DNA of 64,000 nucleotides, from assembly GCA_023079485.1 (NCBI GenBank), contig CM041104.1:4713676-4777675 (forward strand), given 5' to 3'. Shown piece after piece: positions 12,646 through 23,680 of the stretch; within the stretch, counting starts at the first letter, position 1; each line of letters begins with the position of its first letter. The notes under the pieces are model-generated. The model searched no databases. It had not been told where the DNA came from and saw nothing but the letters and a program-made list of their open reading frames with translations. This DNA comes from Archilochus colubris. Lineage: Eukaryota > Chordata > Aves > Apodiformes > Trochilidae. The position numbers and the translations under genes were made by a program.

Positions 12646-13371
12646 GAAACCTTTTTGCCATTTTATTTCTATTCCCCTAGCTAAAATAACAAATTTGAAA
12701 ACATAAGTCAAGAGTGAAAAGCACCAGAGTGTGTTCCAGATGCCATGTGTCTGGCAGGGAGAGCTCCTGCACTGCCCAGTGCCAGTTGCTGTGGGAGAAC
12801 AGGCATTAAGTTGAGGATTCAGGTTCAGCTTGACTGGGAGGATGGGAAACAAGTTCATCCACTTCTGCCCCTGTGCCTGGTAATTGCCAGATTGCTGTGC
12901 AGGGCATCAGGAGCTGTCACGACAGGGGACAGCTCAGGACAATGAGTGTAAATCAATTTAAGAGAGTCATCAGGAATGTTTTCTGGAGTCCCTGCTTAAG
13001 AAGCCCACAACCTCCCGTGTTGTTGTTTTTTAGTAAAGCATCTGCATTCTTTTTTTCCATAATTTTTTTAGCTCATCTCCCTTAAGAAAGCACTGACAAT
13101 GCCATCTCCCCCCTCTCTAGGTTCCTGGATAGCAACAGCAGTGAGTAGTTTTCTGTGGTTCAGATGTGTTTCAAACATGGGACAATTGCCAGGATTTCAT
13201 TAAGTGAACAACATGTGAATGTAACCACATACAGTACTACTCACATCCATACAGTGCACAGAGCCTTTGCATGGAAGCAGATGTTATGGAAACAGCCCAA
13301 GTCAAATAAGCAAGGGAAGATTACCTCCATAATGAGCTAAAAATGAGTCTGCACCTTCTTAAAGGGATCAC

Positions 13372-13400
<29 letters not shown>
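13372..13400. repeat. Poly-A tract (A29)
   Basis: An uninterrupted run of about 29 A, the longest homopolymer in the window. It could be a young retroposon tail or slippage-grown poly-A. The flanks show no recognised element or clear target-site duplication. Its exact length in an assembly is unreliable. Confidence 0.85.
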
Positions 13401-13405
<5 letters not shown>

Positions 13406-14888
13406 AAGAATAGCACAGACACCCGGGCAGGTATCAGCAGGTGTAAAGCATTTAGCGTTTGCTCTCTCTGTATCCTACATGTAAACATTCTAGAGATCAA
13501 TTCAGATGCAAGTCTAAATATATCCAACTGAATCTAAATGGATACAAATTACTTCTTCCAGCATGAAATTTTAGTTTACCAAACTAAAAAAAAAAAATAA
13601 TCTCTGACTTTCTTTGCTTCTTAGCTCCTGATTTATTATCTGATTATTAGGAACTGCTGTCATCACTGAACTTTTTAGACAGATTAACACAAACTAATTG
13701 TAGCCTATTAAATGATAAAGGTTGAAAAAAAAATCATTATTTTACATATTTCGAAACAAAAATATATTTGACATATACATAGCATGTGTTGTTATTTGCC
13801 TGCACAGGGCATTCTCTCCAGTTTGAACACTGGAATTTCCCTCTGCATCTGCCTTAAAATACTTTTCTCCCATCAGTGCACATCACTGTCCAACAACCAC
13901 TCTGCTCTCACCAGAGGTGGTGAAGGAAAGGGACTTGCCATGGTGGAAATCATCATTTTAATTGATAATTCCTTGATTGGCATCAATCTGGAACCACAAT
14001 CATTCTCATTATCATCACTACTTATTCCAGCACAGCTTTCTGATTGTGTTTAGTGGGGAAGATGAAGGGGTTTACTGGGAAGAGGAGGCAGTGACAATGA
14101 GAGTGCTACTGGCTAAGGAGCTTGGGGTTTTTCCCCGTTTTCTCCCATGTCTCAATCCCTCCCTAGCTTACTCAAAAGGCAAAAAAGGAGAAATTTCTAA
14201 AGGGAAGTCCCTCTCAGTTGCTGTCTGCCCACATGAACGCTTTCTTCCCCTCATCACCCCTCACTCCCCAGTGCTCCATCCCAGAAATACAGGGAGGGGA
14301 AAGCAAGGAAGGGGGGCAATGCAACTAGTTTCAAAGAAAAACTTTTTTCCTCATCAGCAGTGCTGAAGTGCTTTGAAAATTCTTCTTTCTGCACTACATG
14401 AGCTGCTTTACGCACTCACTACTTTAGCTTCCCCTCTTTTTCTCCCAGGAGGAGAGAAGTTAAGAACCTGACAGAAGAGATTTTTTTATAGCTCTTCATT
14501 ACTTCAAAATGAACACTTTATTTCGAATTTCAGCATATTTTTTTTCTTTCTTTTTTTTTTTTTTTTATGAGACATTGAATGAAAGGACTACTTTATCCAT
14601 TTTTTGTCTAAACATTTTTGGGGGTGGGAGGATCACTAAAACTTACTGACTAGATCCATGAGTCTTTGCATTTGGCAATTTGGCTTACATTGAGTAATAG
14701 TTATTTGTCTGAGTTAAATTAATGTTGATGGATTTCTTTCATATTTCTTCCTCATTCTGAATAAGATTTACTGAATGCAGCTTTTAAATGTCATTACATA
14801 TGTGGAGTTAATTCACATCTGCATTTTTGTGCTGGGAGGGGTAACCTATTTTCTGCTTCCACTCTCCGTAGCAGGGCTCACATGTTTC
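13401..14888. other. Unique non-coding sequence
   Basis: Mostly AT-rich single-copy-looking sequence with no gene. It includes A/T-rich strings at 13580-13600 and 13725-13770 and a T-rich tract at 14541-14566. Confidence 0.55.
14541..14566. repeat. T-rich tract (T5-C-T3-C-T16)
   Basis: A T-dominated homopolymer stretch broken by two C, ending in sixteen T. Simple repeat, or a decayed minus-strand retroposon tail. Confidence 0.8.
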
Positions 14889-14985
14889 AGGGGCTAGTTC
14901 TGCCATTCACATCTTTCAAAGAGCCCTGATTGGCTTCAGTGGGAGTTAAAAGCTCTTCAGGGCTTTAAGAAAGAGGTCTGATCAG
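14889..14985. repeat. Possible ancient sauropsid interspersed repeat relic
   Basis: GGGGCTAGTTCTGCCATTCA, then GATTGGCTTCAGTGGGAGTT, follow the layout of the widespread sauropsid 'tgccattgacttcagtgggagtt' repeat block. The match is partial and no family is assigned. Confidence 0.4.
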
Positions 14986-15719
14986 TTTTGAAAGTGTTCA
15001 TAGCTGAATGGATTTAACTATTATCTTTTTCAAAAGTTTCCTTCAAGTGACAATATGATCCTCGGTGCACTTAGTGTGATTTTTTTTTTTTTTTTTTTTA
15101 AAGGATTTGGTATATTGTGGCAATAACTGCAGAGAAAGTGCTACCTATAAAGAGTTGAAATCAGTTGTTCATCCATCAGAAAGTCACAATCCATGGATGT
15201 GACATGGGAAGGCTCGGCTGGGAGACCTGGGGACAGCCAGGCGTGTCGGCTCGCGGGCACGCTGGGAGCTGGAGCCCAGCAGCACTGCATAAAAACCAAC
15301 AACATTTTTTTGTCATCTGCTCAAACCATCAATTACCCCAGGGACCACCCTGGCCTGTTGAGGCAACCGTGCTCTTACCCTTCTGCACCTGCCTTTGCCA
15401 TCCCCTTTGTGCTCTGCAGAGGAGCAGCCATCTGCTGAGATGGCCCCTGCTGGAGCATTAGTGCTGGCACCTGGAAATTGCCAAAAAGCCTGAGAGGGAT
15501 GAAGAGTGCTTGACAAAGCACCTTAGATTGGGGGTTTTGAAGGATGACAAGCACATGTTCTTCCATGTTCTGCATCGCCCATGTGATCCATCACAACACT
15601 TAAACCCAAGCACTTCTCAGGGCTTAAGTACCTGTGTGAGGCTTGGCATATGGTTAAGTGCTCGGCTGAAATGGGGCAACCATAGAAGTAAAAGCCCATT
15701 GAGCCCAAAACTGAGCTAA
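14986..15719. other. Unique sequence with T20 tract and small CpG cluster
   Basis: No gene. It holds a T20 tract at 15080-15099 and a small CpG-rich patch at 15215-15261. Short open frames at 15165-15461 show no recognisable motif. Confidence 0.55.
15080..15099. repeat. Poly-T tract (T20)
   Basis: About twenty T followed by AAAGG. No adjacent element is recognised. Confidence 0.85.
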
Positions 15720-16500
15720 TGGAAATTGGAATAGTGCCACTGATTACAAGGGACTGTCGTAATTAGCACTGGCAGAGAGCTGGAGCTTTATGAAGCAGAA
15801 AACACAGCTATGCACTGCATCCCACCAGAATCCAGAAGCTTTAACTCTGACCTTTAAAATCATATTAGTTTGGTAATTCCAGTTACAATAGTGAAGTGCT
15901 CTTAGAGGGATATAGTAAATGCTGAGACTTAGATGTGTATTTATATAAAGTGTATCTATTTATCAAGCTGACAGCTGACTTTTAGTTAATTCTTTATAAT
16001 TGTGCTTTCTTGAGAATATTACTGAATGTCTGATTTGAGGAAGAAAATGCATGACCATGGTGATTTGTTGCAGAATTATGCATGTGTATGGCTTTGCACG
16101 TGAAGCTGATCAATATGGGGCATTAGTGTCTACATACATAATTTTTATGACTCTTTTTTAATAGGGTCTGCTTTATGTTTTGTTTTGAGATTGCTAATGA
16201 AAGCTATTTATTTAGAGGTCAGTGTTAAGCTTGTTGTAATGAAATATGTATTTTGCTTTCTTTGTACTTGATAAGAGTAATGCATGTACGTTTATTATGT
16301 CGGCAGCCTAAGATTTATGATATCCACCACTATTAATGTCTTGGCTTTTCAGTGCTTAGATTTTATAAATGAGCTGATAAGTAGAGATACTGTTGTTACT
16401 TAGCAACCTTAATTGAAATTTTGAAACAAAATACTTTCATTTTGGAATTTCCCAGGTAATTATTTTGGCATTTTATGTGTTTATTTTCAATTTTCCTCCA
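15720..16500. promoter_or_regulatory. Candidate conserved non-coding element (enhancer-like)
   Basis: About 780 bp of AT-rich sequence without recognisable repeats, homopolymers or GC spikes, and with many short motif strings: TGACAGCTGAC, ATTATGCATG, TTAGTTAAT and GCTAATGAAAG. At 16395-16407 a near-palindromic GTTACTTAGCAAC fits the RFX X-box consensus (GTNRCC, 0-3 nt, RGYAAC) with one mismatch. This texture is typical of vertebrate developmental enhancers, but conservation was not tested and the call is inference. Confidence 0.35.
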
Positions 16501-16535
16501 TTTGTTACAACAAGAGAGCTAGGAGATACCCCCTC

Positions 16536-16559
16536 TTTTTTTTTTTTTTTTTTTTTTTT
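16536..16559. repeat. Poly-T tract (T24)
   Basis: About twenty-four T followed by AATTAAAAG, immediately right of the candidate conserved element. A second, shorter T-run (about 12) lies near 16637-16648. Confidence 0.85.
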
Positions 16560-19500
16560 AATTAAAAGAAAACAGGAAAGCTGACAAGGAGTGTGAGTTT
16601 TAACCAGTGATCCACAGCTTCTCCTTCAGTCCTGATTTTTTTTTTTTTCCCTAGCATGCGTCAGCAAAGTTTTTACAAGAAAATTGCACCGTCCTCTCGC
16701 CGTGACCTTTTTGCAAGTTTTCAGCAGCACATAAACCTGCTGCAAAGTTTATCCAAGGCCTGGTGCAGGCAGGTGCTCTGAGGAGAAAACCAGCAACCCC
16801 AAGCAGCATCAGGGTGACCCTCACCTGGGTGTCTGACCAGAGCAGCTCAGCACCCCCAGCAAAGGCAGCAGCCCCACACGCCCCCACCTAACCCTCTTTT
16901 CAGAAGTGCTTGGCACAGGGTTGTTATGATTGGTATTCATGCTTCTCAGATGCTTATCTATTTATTTATAGGTTTGGCCATAGGTTTGATGGCAGCTGTA
17001 GGGCTGTGCCTAAGTGCCTTTGAAAACCCACCTGTAATACAAAGTCAAATTTCAGGCCCTCTGGTTTGCTGATAGAAAAAAGTAAACTAAAAACCAAACC
17101 AAGCCTAAACCCCAAGTAAATCCCCGTGCTCCCATCTTTGGCCTGAAATTCGTTTTCCTTTATATTTTCCTTTAAAATTATCATAATTGTCTGAGTCTTC
17201 AGGTGCCATCACACCCTGTGATCATGGCTATGATCTTTCAGCAATTATTCACCCTCTTCCTCCTCAAGCTCTTTGTGGGGGCACAGTGTTCATGGGTTGA
17301 AAGACAAGTATCTGTTTAATCCCTCTCTCTTTTCCTTCCGTGCTTTGGTGCATTCAATACTTTTGTCAGCTGTAATTATATCTGGGTAATGAGATGAGTT
17401 CTGAGCCAAAGTTAAATAGTCACAAGGTGTGTGAGCTGGTCCCACACACAGAGGCAGGAATTACAGGCTGAGGAATAAGTTTTCCTTGTCAGTGTGATCT
17501 GAGGGGTGTCAGAGGAGCAGCAGCTACCAGGAACAAAACAAGCCCAGGGCTGATCTGACCTGGCCCCATATGTTAGTGTCAGAAAACACCTGGATCCTAA
17601 CATTTGTGTAGAAGGAAGGTGTATAACAAAAATACAGCCCATTTGTTTGTTTCTTTAAAAAAAGAAAATTTCTTTAAAAAAAAAAGGCTATTTTTAGCAC
17701 AGGTCCCAAACTAGCAAAAGTCATTCTTTACTAATTAAACAAGCCATGCCATGAAACTCAGGAGGGGCTGAGATGTGAAGGTCAGAATTGCCCACCTCAC
17801 CCCAAAAGTGCCTGGGAGACACCACGTTGATACCAGATTTCCACAGGCATCACTCTGTCCCTGTGACCACCAAGCTGGATGGGTTTTTATAGCTGGGGTT
17901 TTTTTAATCCCCTGGTTTTATGTGAATTCTGATGTGTGGAGGAATCAGTGCTGGAGATCCTAAAGGTGCAGCATCCAGCAGCTGCTCAGGAAATCTCTGA
18001 AATGTCCACGTCACCAGGCTGGGAAGGGCAGGAGAGCAAAGGGAAGTACAAAAGCCACTACCTACTATTCACTGCAGCCAAAGGTGTTTCCTTCAGCTCC
18101 TCTTTCCTGAATGTGGGTGGGAGGAAGAGGTGGAAGGAGCAGCCAAAAAACCTGAGCAGGCAGCATGGTGCTCATTTTAAAAGAAGCCACTTTTGTGGGG
18201 AAAAAAGGAGCATTAACCCTTCAGCTCATGGATGCACCCTGAGACCCCTGAGTGTCTGGCCAGGGAAGCAGCACTTCTGCTGGGGGTGGTACCCCTGCCC
18301 AGGAGTCACACACAGCTCCATCTTCTTCCAATCCCCCTGCCCTGAGGGTCTGCAAGGGTCCAGATGCTGTAATTGCACAAATTTCCAGTATCTTGCTCAT
18401 TTTGGAATTAGGGCCATTGCTAACTTCAGAGTGGCTTTAGCAGGTCATGTCCTGCCCCTCCCTCAGAAAGAAGAAGAGTGATTTCCTAGAAGGCATGATA
18501 AAATTGTCAGCATGGTGTTATACCTGACCTGTCAATCACATGGGCTTGAAGTGTGTCTGAGCAGCACTAGAACAGCAAAAGTGATAAAAAGTAAAGTTTC
18601 ACTTAGAAGTAAAACTCTCAGTATCCTCAGAAATCAAGTATTCTCAACACCAACAAAAAACGTATAGATACTCCTGTAATTCCCTCCACAGCTGCCTGAT
18701 CTCACAGAAATGTGAGATTCTCTCAAATGCTCCTTGGTCCCCCCAAAACACCTCTTGGACTGAAATCTTTAAACCATTTTGAATTCTGTTGTCTTTATTT
18801 GGGTAACTTTGAGAAACAGTTTTCTTAGGTGGTCTCTCAGCAGCATCTATGTCACTCACTGCAACAGGCTCCCCAGGATATGCTGAAATATGTTGGTCCT
18901 GGGGTGGGAGAAAGTTTTATGAAAAAGCAATTGCTTTTCCCAGCTGGCTTCACCCAAGTGCAGCCAGGATAAAGCTCCTCACTCACACACACACCTTGGC
19001 TTCTTGCCAGCACAAGGTCTCTAAAATACCCACTGGGTGGGAACAGGGGCTTTTCCTTTCCCACCAGCCAACCCATCATGGCTAAACCACCCCAGTTTTA
19101 AACTATTTTTAAATCTGAAAGCAATCCAGATGCTGATGTAATAATTGTGGGAGTGATGCTATATGGGGCACCTGGTGAGACAGCTAAGAAAAAGCCTGAT
19201 GAGTCCTCCAGAACCTTGCCAGCATGAGGAGCAGTCCCAGAGGAGCTGCACAGGGCACATCCTGGCTGGGGGGCTCTGCTGTAAAGCTCTTGCCATGCAA
19301 CCCATAGCAATTCACATGTTTGAGGACTTAGAATACCACTGTCTTTTTAGAAAGCTTTTAGCAAGTGAAGTTTGTCTATTCTTTCCTTTTTTTCCTTTGT
19401 TAAGATGTTTCCAAGTGCTCTGCTCCAGACTCATCACACAGGCAGCCCAAGGCCTTTGCCCTCAAGCTGTGGGAGGTTCTCTGTTGGCTTTAATAAGGGT

Positions 19501-20460
19501 TGGAGCATCTGCCCTATTTTCATATCTACAGCCAGGCTGTTTCTAAAGCAAGATTGCAGAGGTGATATGGCTCTGGAGAGCTAGGTGCTGGAAACTTAGG
19601 TGCCTCCTCCTTAAAATGCTTTGGGAACTTTATGGGAACATGTGAAGGAAGGATGGCATCAGAGCTCTAGTTACTGGGAGCTGCTTCTGTCACACATTGA
19701 AACAACCAAGGTGTGAGGGTGCATCCAAAACAAAACAATCAGGAGAGAAAAAGCAAGAGTGGGAGGTTTTTTTAGAAAACTTCAGTGAATGTAAATTTCC
19801 TTAACTTTTCCTCAAAAGTGTGCAGTTTCTTTCAGGCTTAATTAAACCTCTTGAGACAGAGAGATGTGGTAAATACATACCAGGAAGACAGATGCATCCC
19901 TATAGCTTCTTCCTCAGTATCAAACACACCATGCATTGCAAGAAGACAGAAGGAAACACACATGATGTATCCTCACTCCTGTGTGCTGGGTCTCCCCATT
20001 AACATCTCAGATGAGCAAACCTCCTGTGCCTTCAGACTCCTCTCATTGCTCCCCAGGCTGGGCCCAGGTCTTGGACATGAAAGGTATATGGTTTATGCAG
20101 GGACAGAGGGTTCAAGGAGGATATTGGCCCCATTCCCAAGCCTGATGAAGTCAGGGAAAACTCCTCCCATCCCTCTGATGGGGTTTAGTAAGAGCCTTTC
20201 ATGAGCAGGGGCTGCAGCGTGCTCCTGCCTGCTCTCTGCCTGCTCTGACCTGACCTGTCAAGGGCTTGATGCCCGGGCACTCTGCCCTTCCCAGAGCATG
20301 AAAGGGAAGGGAGGATATGTAAGAGGATGTTACAGGTTACAGAGTCAGGACAGTAATTTTGTCCCTTGGCATCCTTCTTCTTTGCTAAGAGGGGGGGAAA
20401 GAAACCCCAAACTATAAGTAGTATTGTCAGGACAAACTGCTTGACAATGGCAGCTGGGGG
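16560..20460. other. Unique non-coding sequence, moderately GC-rich in parts
   Basis: No gene is supported. The longest open frame of the window (17936-18481, +, 181 codons) lies here. It has no recognisable domain, no codon pattern pointing to a gene, and sits in a GC-richer patch. A duplicated TTTCTTTAAAAAAA string lies at about 17650-17690. The CpG-containing GCATGCGTCAGCA string near 16656-16668 resembles a MAF/bZIP half site. Confidence 0.55.
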
Positions 20461-20494
20461 AAAAAAAAAAAAAAAGAAAGAAAAAAGAAAAAAT
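20461..20494. repeat. A-rich tract (A15 plus GA-interrupted A runs)
   Basis: Fifteen A followed by GAAAG and further A runs, directly preceded by GGGGG. Simple repeat. Confidence 0.85.
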
Positions 20495-21007
20495 AGGCTT
20501 ATTGCAATTAGATAAAAGAATATAAAACCACATATCCTCAGAGCCAGGCAAAGCCCAACTGCTGGGCAGGACACATGGGAATAAAACCCTGAATAGCGCT
20601 GTGGCATTTTGGCAGCACAAAGATCAGTAATTTGGGTGTCCTGGCTTTTAGAAGCTGCCCTCCTGGCTCCTGCTTTCCAGGAGAGAAGGTGACCCTGTCT
20701 CAGATCTCAGTGCATGGCCACCTCCTGGGGCAGCCCCTCTGTACCCCCTCACTCCTGCTCTGTAAAACTCTCTGTCTATGGGTGGGGTGGCTGAGGAGCC
20801 ATGGCAAGGTGAAAAGAGGGCTCAGGCATGTCCCAAAATGGGTGTGCATGACTCTGGGTGGCTGGGGGAGGATTGCATGTCTGAGGGAAAGTCATTGCTT
20901 CTGCAGCTGGATGCTTTGAAGGCAGTGAGGGGCTGGCTGAGCCCATGGGCACAGTTAGGGCTGGCGGGGAGAACTCCAAAGGCCCTTTCCTCCTCTGAGT
21001 CACCATC

Positions 21008-21026
21008 CCTCCTCCTCCTCCTCCTC
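21008..21026. repeat. (CCT)6 microsatellite
   Basis: Six CCT units and a trailing C in a pyrimidine-rich context. Confidence 0.9.
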
Positions 21027-21345
21027 ACCTGATGATGAAGAAGCACCCATGGCTTTCCAGGGTGAGAAAGGAAGGCAATGCCCACATCACTCAGCTCTGC
21101 CAGCCCCTGCCAAGGGCAAGGCAGTGGCACAGCTCACACGTTTCAGGGCTGGGCATGAGTGGCTTTGCTTTGTCTTTTTTTGGCTTTCACCCGCAGAAGG
21201 CAAAAGCGTTGGTGAGGCACGGGGGGAGCAGAGGGCAATCTGCCCTCTTGGGCAAAGTACAGGCCTGCACCAAACACCAGTGTCTGAGCTTGCATGGGGT
21301 GTCTCACACAGTTACCAAAGCCAAACAACCCTACATTGAAACAAC

Positions 21346-21361
21346 ACAAACAAACAAACAG
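21346..21361. repeat. Short (CAAA)n microsatellite
   Basis: About four CAAA units ending in CAGC. Confidence 0.75.
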
Positions 21362-23399
21362 CATCTTTCTGTCGGGCTTTGTAGGCGAGCTACAAGTAAA
21401 CAGCAATAGCCGTGATCAGTTAGACAGTTGTGTTTAATGAGATCTATTTTAGAGATTAAGTACCCAGTCTAAAACTCATCATGCTGCTGCTGTTCTGTTG
21501 GTCTCAAAATATCATGGAAATGAAAATAATTAGGCTGCAGGTTGCAGTAGCTGTTAGGAAATATTGGCGTGACATCACTGGAGAAATGTTGAAAAGAAGA
21601 ATTTCAGTATGAGCCCTATGACATAGTAAAAATCATTGGTTAATATCATGCTAAATCAAAATATCATAGAGAGGCACAATTTCATATGGAGAGGAGGCAG
21701 GGAAACCATACTTAAATGAATAAGGTCCAGCCAATGTTAGAAGTCAGAGACAGAAGTGCCTGGATGAGTAAATAGAAACTGTTTCCACTGGTACAGCCTG
21801 AGCATATTAAATTTTTGCTTTCATGAAAAAAAGGTTAGGTTTGTGCAAAATTAAGAACTAGCATTTTTGATGGGGTTTTTTCAGGCTTGAAAATGAACTT
21901 TAATGAAGAATGTTTTTTAAAATGCTCTCCTCCTTGGGAGAAACAGAAGAAAAAATGTCCATCCCGAGCCTGAACTGATTAACTGAGTCCCCACCTTTGA
22001 CATCAGAACAGAGCAGCATGGCTGGCCTGGCCCTATGCTCCCTCCTCTCTCTTTCCCCAGGGAGATGAGGTCATCAAAACTTTGCTGAAATGTTATTTTC
22101 CAAGATTCTGCAGGGCAGGTTGATCCTAAAGGTGAACTTCATTGATTTCAAGATATGTAGACATCTGGAAATTCATATCATTCCACTCCCCTAGCTACAC
22201 TGCAAAAGCCGAATGTGATGCTTTCAGGGGGTCTTTGTTGTATCCCTAATGGCACTTCCAGGAGACATGGCATTATTTTGTAATTTTGGCTGGAGTTATC
22301 ATCCCATCCCCCCAAAAAATGCTCAAAGGGTTGTTCCAGCATTTTCATACTGATCCTTGGCAGTTCCAGGTAGCATCTAGGGACCCAGATGAGTCCTCTG
22401 GGACCTGGGATCTACACAACAGGACACTGCCAACATCTTCATCATTCTGTGGCTTAACTGAACAGTGGTGAGAACTCCTGCCAACTTCTCATGACCAGAC
22501 TGGAAAAGGACAAGCCTGAGATTTGTCCCAGCTGCCCTCTCATGAGTCTTAATTATTTGCCCATGCATTGCAGGGCTCTGCTGGGGAGTCCTGGCAAGCC
22601 CACATCTCATCTACTCCTTCATGGCTGCTGGGGCTGGAGGCTCCACGGGGAGCAGGATTGAGTAAGGTACCAGCAGCGATCCAAGAACAGAGTTCTGTCC
22701 CATCCACCTGGATGGGTTTGCAAAACAGGTGTGTTTGTGGCTGGGCAGGGTGGGTCTGGCTGCACCTAGCATGGCGGGTGGCATCAAAGGAGGCCCAAGG
22801 TTGAAAGTGGGTGAATGAGACAAAAGGCAGGGTTGGTAGAGAAGCTTGGGCGGAGGATGAGAAGCGGGAGAGGTGGCGGATGAGAGGCTGGAGTGTGGGC
22901 TGCACTGGCATCACCCTGCTCTCTGCAGCATCGCCCAAGGAGTGAGCTGGAAAGTGAGCATGGAGGGAAAGGCAGGAGTTGTGCCACAGCAGGAGTGGTC
23001 ACTGGATGCAGAAAATCATTCTGCTGACCGTGTCCTGCGTGTGCTCAGGCACACAGAGCCTGGATCACCATCACCGGGGACTTCCCTGCACCCAGGGGGA
23101 CCCAAGCACCTCAGTGCCCTGCACTTCCCATCACCCAGACCCTACCCAGTCTCACTTCTGAGTTTGCTTCTCTGGACTCATTTTCCCTGGCAGTACTCAC
23201 CCCTTCTTGATGTGAGAGGGACAGCCAGAGCATGGATGGGGCACAGCCAGGACTGGTTTGGATGCACGGGGGCGGCAGGAGGCAGTGAAGGGATGAATCA
23301 AGGGCTGGCAATGCCTACTTCCACTCTGAGAGGAGAAGGGGCTCTTCCAAACACAGTGTATCCCATCACCTTCACAATCTGACTTGCCCAGACCAGTCA

Positions 23400-23680
23400 G
23401 TGGCCTGTGTACAGCAATTAAACTTTGCCAAAATGGTAAAACCAGTCTCTATAAACTCAGATCCAAACAGAGTATTTTCTTATGACAGAGGCCACAGCTT
23501 AATATAATTAGCTGTGACTTACACGCTGGTTACTCTGGTGTGATGTCAGCTTCTCTACACTGTTTATTTTAATTAAAGCAGAAATTGTAGGTCTTGAGAG
23601 CTGGTAATTACAGCCCGTGGACTCAATTTGCCAAAGCCCCTAATTAACCTGCTATGTGTCTACCTGACTTGAGGTGTTAG
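23400..23680. promoter_or_regulatory. Candidate conserved element with TAATTA cluster
   Basis: TAATTA occurs four times in 142 bp: 23505-23510, within TTAATTAA at 23569-23576, within GTAATTAC at 23604-23611, and at 23641-23646. An imperfect 24-bp palindrome at 23493-23516 (arms CACAGCT and AGCTGTG, 10 of 12 pairs matched) encloses the first site. The block is free of repeats and AT-rich between two GC-richer regions. Known homeodomain dimers prefer such palindromes; enhancer function is inference. Confidence 0.4.

Larger units (their letters stand above)
9381..13371. other. Unique non-coding sequence with a G-rich patch
   Basis: No gene is supported. The stretch at about 10010-10190 is strongly G-rich on the + strand, with recurrent GGGCAG, CAGGGG and GGGAGG strings and a small tandem repeat at its end. 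Open frames at 10538-11020 (minus, 160 codons) and 11745-12104 (minus) lack any recognisable motif. An A/C-rich simple stretch lies at about 11589-11638. Confidence 0.55.
20495..23399. other. Unique sequence with two GC-richer patches
   Basis: No gene is supported. GC-richer patches at about 20630-21290 and 22560-23350 contain clusters of overlapping open frames on both strands (up to 169 codons at 22873-23382). None is recognisable, and CpG stays sparse, so these are not typical CpG-island promoters. Between them, 21410-21620 is AT-rich and could be a conserved element. Confidence 0.55.

Noticed and set aside
12911..12935. GAGCTGTC/GACAGCTC inverted repeat, considered as an LTR end or hairpin gene
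   Set aside because: An 8-bp stem with a 9-nt loop is expected about ten times by chance in 64 kb. No LTR features (primer-binding site, polypurine tract, paired LTR) surround it.
17936..18481. Longest open frame in the window (181 codons, +)
   Set aside because: The length is about what chance gives in 64 kb. The peptide is unrecognisable, with no domain, signal peptide or repeat.
20630..21290. GC-richer patch considered as a CpG-island promoter
   Set aside because: GC is raised but CpG dinucleotides remain sparse, and no first-exon-like structure is visible.
22873..23382. 169-codon open frame (+) overlapping several others on both strands
   Set aside because: It sits in a GC-rich patch where stops are rare in all frames. 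The peptide is low-complexity and unrecognised.
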